Assembly (NCBI GenBank): GCA_002482775.1
Contig: DLGQ01000007.1
Span: 1-45,717, forward strand
Source: Flavobacteriales bacterium UBA7690
GTDB lineage: Bacteria > Bacteroidota > Bacteroidia > Flavobacteriales_F > PHOS-HE28
Reading direction: 5' to 3'
Length of the DNA: 45,717 nt
Shown here: positions 39,900 through 45,717 of the stretch, one piece after another
How the letters are laid out: every line of letters begins with the position of its first letter
How positions within the stretch are numbered: the stretch's first letter is position 1
Made by a program: the position numbers and the translations under genes
The notes under the pieces: generated by a model
The model's database searches: none
What the model was told of the DNA's origin: nothing
Seen by the model: the letters and a program-made list of their open reading frames with translations, nothing else

Positions 39900-42350
39900 A
39901 TGGATCATTTGAAAGGGCTGAACCCCGCCCAGCGCGCTGCGGTAGAGAACACCGATGGCCCAACGATGGTGATCGCCGGTGCGGGTAGCGGCAAGACGAA
40001 AGTGCTCACCGTGCGCATCGCGCACCTGATGACCAAGGGCGTGGACCCCTTCCGCATCCTCGCGCTCACCTTTACCAACAAGGCGGCCAAGGAGATGAAG
40101 GAGCGGATCGCGCGTCTGCTCGCCGACATGCCGGGCCTGAGCACCGAAGCGCGCAACCTGTGGATGGGCACCTTCCACAGCGTGTTCGCCCGCATCCTTC
40201 GCGCCGAAGCCGATAAGCTGGGCTACCCGAAGGACTTCACCATCTACGACACCGACGACAGCCGCAGCGTGATCAAGGGTATCGTGAAGGAGTGGAAGCT
40301 GGACGACAAGCTGTACAAACCCAACCAGGTACACGGGCGCATCAGCATCGCGAAGAACAGCTTGGTAGGTCCGCTGGAATACCTGGCCAACGCCGAGCTG
40401 ATGGCCGGTGATGCGAGCGTGGGCCGCGAGAAGATGGGCGAGATCTACAAGCTCTATGCGGAGAAGTGCTTCCGTGCGGGTGCCATGGATTTCGACGACC
40501 TGCTCTTCAATACCAACATCCTGTTCCGCGACCACCCGGATGTGATGCTGAAGTACCAGAGCCGTTTCCAGTACCTGCTGGTGGATGAGTACCAGGACAC
40601 CAACCTGGCGCAGTACAACATCGTGAAAACGCTCGCCGCACGCCACGAGAACCTCACCGTGGTGGGTGATGACAGCCAAAGCATCTACAGCTTCCGCGGA
40701 GCGAACATCCAGAACATCCTCAACTTCCGCAACGACTACCCGGACCACAAGATCTTCAAACTGGAGCAGAATTACCGCAGCACGAAGACCATCGTGGGCG
40801 CGGCGAATTCGCTGATCGAAAAGAACAAGGACCAGATCAAGAAAGAGATCTGGACGGACAACAGCGAGGGCGAGAAGATCAACGTACACCGCTCCCTCAC
40901 CGACAACGACGAAGGGCACTTCGTTGCCAACAGCATCTTTGAGACCAAGATGCGCAACCAAGTGCCGAACAAGGGTTTCGCGATCCTGTACCGCACCAAC
41001 GCGCAGAGCCGCAGCATGGAAGAAGCGCTGCGCAAACAGAACATCCCCTACCGGATCTACGGCGGCACCAGTTTCTACCAGCGCAAGGAGATCAAGGACC
41101 TGATCAGCTACTACCGTTTGGTGTGCAACCCGAACGACGAGGAAGCGCTGAAACGAGTGATCAATTACCCCACGCGTGGCATCGGTCAAACGACGATCGA
41201 TAAGCTGATCGTGACAGCGGCCAATTTGCAGCTGAGCATCTGGGATGTGATCCAGCAGCATCCGGAAGCGATCGATGTGCATGGCGGAACACGCAAGGCC
41301 CTCGGCGATTTCGTGACCATGATCCAGAGCTTCCGCACCATGATGGAAACGCACACGGCACATGGCCTGGGTGAATACATCGCGCAGAAGACCGGCATCC
41401 TACGCGACCTCTTCATCGACAAGACGCCCGAGGGCGTGAGCCGTTACGAGAACATCCAGGAACTGCTGGCTGGCATGAAGGAATTCAGCGAGGCGAACAC
41501 CGAAGGCACCGACCTGCCGCGCACGTTGAGCGACTTCCTGATCGACGTGGCACTGCTGACCGACGCGGACAACACGGACCCGAACGACAACGACCGCGTA
41601 AGCCTGATGACGATCCACAGCGCGAAGGGGCTGGAATTTCCGTACGTGCATATCGTTGGCTTGGAGGAGGACCTCTTCCCCAACCTGATGAGCGTCCAAA
41701 CCCGCGCGGATCTGGAGGAAGAACGTCGGCTATTCTACGTGGCCATCACGCGCGCTGAGAAACGTGCAACGCTCAGCTATGCCATCAGCCGCTACAAGTG
41801 GGGCAACCTCACCGCCAGCGAGCCCAGCCGCTTCATCGACGAGATCGACCCGAAGTACTTGGAAATGCCTGTGCAGAATGAGCGTGGCGCTTTCAGCAGT
41901 GGGCAATACGCACGCCCGGGAACACCGCCGTGGGCGCGGCAGGCTCGGGAAAGTGAGGAAGGAACATCGTCGTCGAAACCGGTATATGGAAGGGAGAAGA
42001 GCGCACCGGGGATCGGGAAAGCAAATGCCCCTCATCCCCGACCGCTCTCCCCCGGCTCAAGGCCGGGACAGGCTGGAGAGGGGAGAAATGCAGCTCCGGC
42101 GGCACGTCCAGGGAATTTGAAACGGATCTCGACTTCGGGTGCTCCGATGGAGGCAACAGGATCATTGGGTGGCGGAACATCCGACCAACTCGCTGAAGGA
42201 ATGACCGTTACCCACGAGCGGTTCGGGAAAGGCAAGGTACTGAAGATCGAAGGCAAAGCACCCGATCTGAAAGCGACCGTGTTCTTCCCCAGTGCGGGGC
42301 AGAAGCAGTTGTTGCTGCGGTTCGCGAAGTTGACGGTGGTGGAAGGCTGA
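39900..42350 (+). CDS. pcrA: UvrD/PcrA-type superfamily 1 DNA helicase
   Basis: 816 residues. Motifs run in order: Walker A GAGSGKT (residues 27-33), FTNKAAKEMKER, Walker B LLVDEYQDTN, GDDSQSIYSFRGA, QNYRS, TIHSAKGLEFPYVHIVGLEE and RRLFYVAITRA. The 3'-5' helicase core ends near residue 655. A low-complexity linker (about 656-760) follows, then a Tudor-like C-terminal domain (VTHERFGKGKVLKIEGKAPD) as in PcrA, which binds RNA polymerase. These helicases act in nucleotide-excision and mismatch repair and clear transcription conflicts. The linker contains a translated palindromic repeat (PHPRPLSP) at 42028-42090. The choice between the names uvrD and pcrA is arbitrary. Confidence 0.95.
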   Translation: MDHLKGLNPAQRAAVENTDGPTMVIAGAGSGKTKVLTVRIAHLMTKGVDPFRILALTFTNKAAKEMKERIARLLADMPGLSTEARNLWMGTFHSVFARILRAEADKLGYPKDFTIYDTDDSRSVIKGIVKEWKLDDKLYKPNQVHGRISIAKNSLVGPLEYLANAELMAGDASVGREKMGEIYKLYAEKCFRAGAMDFDDLLFNTNILFRDHPDVMLKYQSRFQYLLVDEYQDTNLAQYNIVKTLAARHENLTVVGDDSQSIYSFRGANIQNILNFRNDYPDHKIFKLEQNYRSTKTIVGAANSLIEKNKDQIKKEIWTDNSEGEKINVHRSLTDNDEGHFVANSIFETKMRNQVPNKGFAILYRTNAQSRSMEEALRKQNIPYRIYGGTSFYQRKEIKDLISYYRLVCNPNDEEALKRVINYPTRGIGQTTIDKLIVTAANLQLSIWDVIQQHPEAIDVHGGTRKALGDFVTMIQSFRTMMETHTAHGLGEYIAQKTGILRDLFIDKTPEGVSRYENIQELLAGMKEFSEANTEGTDLPRTLSDFLIDVALLTDADNTDPNDNDRVSLMTIHSAKGLEFPYVHIVGLEEDLFPNLMSVQTRADLEEERRLFYVAITRAEKRATLSYAISRYKWGNLTASEPSRFIDEIDPKYLEMPVQNERGAFSSGQYARPGTPPWARQARESEEGTSSSKPVYGREKSAPGIGKANAPHPRPLSPGSRPGQAGEGRNAAPAARPGNLKRISTSGAPMEATGSLGGGTSDQLAEGMTVTHERFGKGKVLKIEGKAPDLKATVFFPSAGQKQLLLRFAKLTVVEG
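42028..42090. repeat. Palindromic repeat element inside the pcrA coding sequence
   Basis: The DNA has outer arms CTCTCC (42045-42050) and GGAGAG (42075-42080), inner arms CCCGGC (42051-42056) and GCCGGG (42062-42067), and a preceding CCCCTCATCCCCGACC. This is the well-known look of dispersed intergenic palindromes that translate as PHPRPLSP...GEGR. It is in frame, so the helicase stays open, and it falls in a linker where extra residues are tolerated. Confidence 0.7.
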
Positions 42351-42388
42351 AGGAACCAACCGCACCGCATTACCGTTCAACCGGAGAC

Positions 42389-42949
42389 ATGTGCTGGTCT
42401 CCCCACTTCGCATTGGCTCTTGCTTGCGCGCTGTTGGTGCCCGAACCATCCGTTGCACAAGCGCGCCAAGAATTCGGCTTCAGCCTGAACCCAACGGCAC
42501 AAGGCGACCTGCACGCGCTTTTCATCTACACGGTACACGATGGTGTCGTGCTCAACCATGTGCCGATGCGGCCGAAATTCTTCGTGCTACAGGCCAGCGG
42601 GCTCATGGAGAGCAAGGCCAACCTGGAAAGCGTGGACCTGTTCGATCATTACGGGATCAGGGACTGTGGAGCCTGGACCGATGACGGCACCCTACGGACC
42701 GATCTGGAATGTACCACCCTGCAAGACCTGTGGAAACTGCGCTACCGGAACGGGATGGGCGCTCAACTCGGCACCGGTTGGGCCGGGGAGGAATTCCGCC
42801 CGTCGGATCGCCAGCAGATCATCCTTCAACTCTACCGCAAGGCGGAGTACGAGCATTGGCAAGGCCCGTACTTCGGGGAAGATGCCTTCCGCCTGCTGCG
42901 CGATATGCAGGATCCGGCCTGGGTGCGGACCTATGCCCAAGGCGGATAG
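42389..42949 (+). CDS. Secreted protein of unknown function
   Basis: 186 residues. An N-terminal signal peptide (LALACALLVPEPSVAQA) predicts export to the periplasm or beyond. The mature part (EFGFSLNPTAQGDLHALFIY, then two Cys in IRDCGAW and DLECTT that could form a disulfide) is about 160 residues and has no motif I recognise. There is no lipobox and no T9SS sorting domain. It begins 38 nt after pcrA and ends 22 nt before the promoter of DUF4290, so it may be co-transcribed with pcrA. Confidence 0.75.
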   Translation: MCWSPHFALALACALLVPEPSVAQARQEFGFSLNPTAQGDLHALFIYTVHDGVVLNHVPMRPKFFVLQASGLMESKANLESVDLFDHYGIRDCGAWTDDGTLRTDLECTTLQDLWKLRYRNGMGAQLGTGWAGEEFRPSDRQQIILQLYRKAEYEHWQGPYFGEDAFRLLRDMQDPAWVRTYAQGG

Positions 42950-42971
42950 CAACCACTTTCGGTCTCTTCGC

Positions 42972-42979
42972 TACATTTG
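42972..42979 (+). promoter_or_regulatory. -7 promoter element of the DUF4290 gene
   Basis: TACATTTG is an exact TAnnTTTG match 69 nt before the ATG at 43049, giving a leader of about 60-65 nt. No matching TTG at -33 is seen. Confidence 0.5.
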
Positions 42980-43048
42980 ACCACCTCCGCCATTCGGAGC
43001 AGGGCTAACGGCCCGGCATTCCCGCAGGAACGCCACCTCTTCTACAGC

Positions 43049-43735
43049 ATGAGCACCGCACCGTTCGATTACAACACCTCGCGTCCCCGTTTGATCATCC
43101 CCGAATACGGACGCCACGTGCAACGTATGGTGGAACACGTGATGGACATCGAGGATCGCGACCAACGCACACGAACATCCAAGGCCATCATCCAGGTGAT
43201 CGCCCGGCTGAACCCGCAATTGCGCAACAGCGAGCATTTCGAACGCACGCTCTGGGACCACCTCTACATCATGAGCGAATTCAAGCTGGATGTGGACGGA
43301 CCGTTCCCCAAGCCGACGCCGGAAGAGCTGGAAAGCAAGCCCAAGCGCGTGCCTTACCCACAAGCGCAGATCAAGTACGGCCACTACGGCAAAATGGTGC
43401 AGCGCATGATAGACCAGTGCGTGGCGATGGAACCCGGTGAAACACGCGAGGCGTACACCACGGTGATCGCGAACCAGATGAAAAAGCAGTTCCTCGTTTG
43501 GAATCGCGATACCGTTCCCGACCCGTTGATCCTGAAAGACCTCGGCGAACTGAGCAAAGGCAAACTGCGCGTGAAGGAGGATGTGCAACTGGCACAAACC
43601 GCTGATCTGCTCCGTACCCAACAAGCCGGACCACGCAACGAAGTGGACACCCGCAAGCGCTACAATAACAACAATGGCGGCGGAGGTGGAGGTGGTAAGA
43701 AGCGGAACCGCAACCGGAAGAAGGGCCGGTATTGA
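43049..43735 (+). CDS. DUF4290 domain-containing protein
   Basis: 228 residues from the ATG at 43049. The in-frame TTG at 42977 lies within the promoter element, so it is not the start. The conserved part DYNTSRPRLIIPEYGRHVQR, EHVMDIEDRDQRTRTSKAII and WDHLYIMSEFKLDVDGPF identifies the Bacteroidota family DUF4290, which has no known biochemical role and is often next to murA. The C terminus is a low-complexity run of Asn, Gly and Lys/Arg (NNNNGGGGGGG then KKRNRNRKKGRY), probably a disordered nucleic-acid-binding tail. Here a T9SS cargo gene separates it from murA. Confidence 0.88.
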   Translation: MSTAPFDYNTSRPRLIIPEYGRHVQRMVEHVMDIEDRDQRTRTSKAIIQVIARLNPQLRNSEHFERTLWDHLYIMSEFKLDVDGPFPKPTPEELESKPKRVPYPQAQIKYGHYGKMVQRMIDQCVAMEPGETREAYTTVIANQMKKQFLVWNRDTVPDPLILKDLGELSKGKLRVKEDVQLAQTADLLRTQQAGPRNEVDTRKRYNNNNGGGGGGGKKRNRNRKKGRY

Positions 43736-43768
43736 GCCTTCTTCGCGTTCGTTCCTGACGCCGCGCCC

Positions 43769-43776
43769 TAGCTTTG
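43769..43776 (+). promoter_or_regulatory. -7 promoter element of the T9SS cargo gene
   Basis: TAGCTTTG is an exact TAnnTTTG match ending 4 nt before the ATG at 43781. A TTC near the -33 place (43748-43750, 18-bp spacer) is one base off. Like the aminopeptidase gene, this layout predicts a leaderless mRNA. Confidence 0.55.
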
Positions 43777-43780
43777 AACG

Positions 43781-45286
43781 ATGACGCGGCTCCTCGTGTT
43801 CCGTTGGTGCCTGATCGGCGCATTGATCGGCTCCGCTACTTGCACCGAAGCCCAGTTCCAGGACAGTTGCCTCACGTCCATCGCACCGGGTACCAGCTTC
43901 GGTAGCTCGCCAGACCTGTTCGACCTTGACGCAGACCTGCTGGAATGGGACGGCAGCACGTGGGTGGGTGGGTGGCCCAATGCTAACATCGACCTTGGCC
44001 CACCCTCGCAAGCCACAGGATGCAGGGTGATCTGGATGGGCAGTGCAACGATCTGGACCAGCGGTGGCGAAGGGTTCGGTGTTCGACTGATCGACCCGTT
44101 GGTAGCTGGACAGACCTACACCTTTCCCTTCACCTATGCCAGTCACGGCTTGGGTAGCACCGGAGCGTTCAACTTCGAGATCCTTTCCAACAACGCCACA
44201 ACGCTCGACGGCGCGGCGTTCATCACGACCGCACCCGCTGTTGGGAATTCCTGGACAACGAACACCATTTCCTTCACCGCAACAGCGTCCAATGCAGGTG
44301 ATCAGTGGCTTATCCTGCACAACGGAATAGCGGGGACCTCGGGGCTTATGTCCTCGTTCTGTTCATCCTGCACGGTCAACCCGATGCCATGCCCTCCGAT
44401 CTCGCTTGGTCCCGATATCCAGCGTTGTGCAGGAGAAACCCAGTTGCTCTCCACAACAGAGAATGGCACCTACCTCTGGTCAACTGGTTCAACGGAACAA
44501 CAGATCACCGTTTCCAATACGGACACTTACTGGGTGCGGATCACGACGGAGGAATGCGTTCTCAGTGATACCGTCGTGGTGACGTTCTCGCCACCGCCTG
44601 AACTAGAATTTCCGGCCAGGGTGACGCTTTGCGAAGGAGATAGCGTGCTGCTCGTTGCGGCGGTAGGTACAGCCGAACACCTCTGGTCCGATGGATCAAC
44701 AGGCGACCAACTCCTCGTCCGAATTGCTGGAACTTATTGGGTGCGGGTGACGACAGCGGGATGCACCGTGCGTGATACCACCGAGGTCACCGTGCAGCCA
44801 CTTCCTCCCGTGGACCTGCCATCTGATCTGATCCTGTGCGCGCAGGACAGTGTTCTACTCAACGTTCCCATCGCAGGGGCCACCTACCTGTGGAACACGG
44901 GATCAACATCTTCCTCCTTATGGGTCCGCCCTCCGGGAATGTTCAGCGTGGAAGTGAGCATCGGCTCCTGTAGCGCCACCGACAGTGTGACCATCGCGGC
45001 CACCGCGTGCGAAAGTCGCCTGACCATGCCCAATATCTTCTCGCCCAACGGGGACAGCCGCAACGATGTCTTCGCACCGCTCCTCTTCGAAGGCATGGCA
45101 GGGGGAACCCTCACCATACACAACCGATGGGGCATGCCACTGCAGACCATTGCCCTGCCTACCGGGTGGAACGGCAAGTCCCAAGGCTCTCCTTGTCCGG
45201 AAGGAACTTACTACTGGACCATCACCGCCCAACCCTTCCGAGGGGAAGAGATCCACGACCACGGCACGGTGACTTTGGTACGTTGA
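43781..45286 (+). CDS. Secreted protein with Ig-like repeats and T9SS type B sorting domain
   Basis: 501 residues with a signal peptide (LIGALIGSATCTEAQ). Residues about 25-205 form a beta-rich, Gly/Thr-rich domain of unknown role. Three related units of about 70 residues follow (205-412), each with LCxGDSVLL, LWSTGST and GTYWVRVTTxxC, resembling PKD/Ig-like modules of Bacteroidota surface proteins. Residues 414-501 (TMPNIFSPNGDSRNDVFAPL, NRWGMPLQT, ending GTVTLVR) are the gliding-motility type B C-terminal domain, the same class as in the giant adhesin at the left end. Surface or extracellular location is expected. Confidence 0.9.
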   Translation: MTRLLVFRWCLIGALIGSATCTEAQFQDSCLTSIAPGTSFGSSPDLFDLDADLLEWDGSTWVGGWPNANIDLGPPSQATGCRVIWMGSATIWTSGGEGFGVRLIDPLVAGQTYTFPFTYASHGLGSTGAFNFEILSNNATTLDGAAFITTAPAVGNSWTTNTISFTATASNAGDQWLILHNGIAGTSGLMSSFCSSCTVNPMPCPPISLGPDIQRCAGETQLLSTTENGTYLWSTGSTEQQITVSNTDTYWVRITTEECVLSDTVVVTFSPPPELEFPARVTLCEGDSVLLVAAVGTAEHLWSDGSTGDQLLVRIAGTYWVRVTTAGCTVRDTTEVTVQPLPPVDLPSDLILCAQDSVLLNVPIAGATYLWNTGSTSSSLWVRPPGMFSVEVSIGSCSATDSVTIAATACESRLTMPNIFSPNGDSRNDVFAPLLFEGMAGGTLTIHNRWGMPLQTIALPTGWNGKSQGSPCPEGTYYWTITAQPFRGEEIHDHGTVTLVR

Positions 45287-45379
45287 TATGCGCTTTCTCC
45301 TGCTTGGATGACAAAGCACTGTTGAAACCGTGAGCGTTCCGGTCGAAGATCTCTTCCCTCGGCGGCTTTGCTTCGCAGC

Positions 45380-45717
45380 ATGGGAAGCTTCAAGATCGTC
45401 GGTGGCCGCAAGTTGAAGGGGGAAGTGGTGCCGCAGGGTGCCAAGAACGAAGCGTTGCAGATCCTGTGCGCCGTGCTGCTCACCAGCGAGCCGGTCACCA
45501 TCCACAACGTGCCGGACATCGTGGATGTGAACAAACTGCGCGACCTGCTCCAGGCCATGGGCGTGCAGGTGGAGAAGCTCGATGTGGGCAGCTACCGCTT
45601 CACCGCCAAAGAGGTGAACCTGGAATTCTTCCTCGATCCAGAATACAAACGCCTTGGCGGAAGCTTGCGGGGAAGCGTGATGGTCGCAGGCCCGGCGCTG
45701 GCCCGTTTCGGCCGTGG
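45380..45717 (+). CDS. murA: UDP-N-acetylglucosamine 1-carboxyvinyltransferase, 3' end outside the window
   Basis: The first 112 residues are visible and run off the window edge. MurA makes the first committed step of peptidoglycan synthesis, joining phosphoenolpyruvate to UDP-GlcNAc. The start MGSFKIVGGRKLKGEVVPQG is followed by AKNEALQ, which carries the Lys-Asn pair needed for substrate binding, and later KRLGGSLRGSVMVAGPALAR. The catalytic Cys loop lies beyond the window. The 93-nt spacer before it shows no clear promoter box. Confidence 0.95.
   Translation, partial: MGSFKIVGGRKLKGEVVPQGAKNEALQILCAVLLTSEPVTIHNVPDIVDVNKLRDLLQAMGVQVEKLDVGSYRFTAKEVNLEFFLDPEYKRLGGSLRGSVMVAGPALARFGR

Noticed and set aside
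39330..41363. A 677-codon open frame on the minus strand opposite pcrA and the Fic-like gene
   Set aside because: It lies antisense to a helicase with all motifs intact; its translation is rich in His, Val and Gln as expected from mirrored GC-rich codons, and it has no recognisable domain.

Overview
The window is a chromosomal segment of a GC-rich member of the Bacteroidota, most likely a Flavobacteriales-type lineage. Evidence: SprB repeats, PorP/SprF and type IX secretion (T9SS) sorting domains; a DUF4290 gene near murA; the order rplQ-carA-eno after the ribosomal operon; no adk between secY and map and no tuf between fusA and rpsJ; and promoters of the Bacteroidota form (TAnnTTTG at about -7).

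Region 1 (1-9547, + strand) is a gliding/T9SS surface module. It holds the 3' end of a giant SprB-repeat adhesin with 26 repeats in view, then a PorP/SprF outer-membrane protein, then an OmpA-type lipoprotein with TPR, PD40 and carboxypeptidase-regulatory-like parts (PorE-like). Region 2 (9552-15536) carries a helical protein of unknown function (-), a secreted M1 aminopeptidase with its own T9SS signal (+), and an LTA-synthase-like membrane phosphotransferase (+). Region 3 (15615-20301) has eno and carA (-), then a GT-C-like membrane protein and a small outer-membrane beta-barrel (both +), then dodecin (-).

Region 4 (20302-38580, all -) is one uninterrupted str-S10-spc-alpha cluster: rpsL-rpsG-fusA-rpsJ-rplC-rplD-rplW-rplB-rpsS-rplV-rpsC-rplP-rpmC-rpsQ-rplN-rplX-rplE-rpsN-rpsH-rplF-rplR-rpsE-rpmD-rplO-secY-map-infA-rpmJ-rpsM-rpsK-rpsD-rpoA-rplQ. 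Its promoter is visible just before rpsL and a terminator hairpin follows rplQ. rpmD and rpmJ are very short genes.

Region 5 (38796-45717, + strand) has a Fic-fold regulator whose catalytic His and acidic residue are both replaced, a UvrD/PcrA helicase with a palindromic repeat element translated in its C-terminal linker, a small secreted protein, DUF4290, a second T9SS type-B cargo protein, and the 5' end of murA.

The main unusual points are: the degenerate Fic protein with a perfect palindrome at its promoter; exact promoter elements ending 3-4 nt before start codons, which predict leaderless transcripts; and three different families of dispersed palindromic repeats lodged inside housekeeping loci (rpsK-rpsD spacer, rpoA-rplQ spacer, and the pcrA coding sequence). 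I see no CRISPR array, tRNA, rRNA, IS element or prophage.
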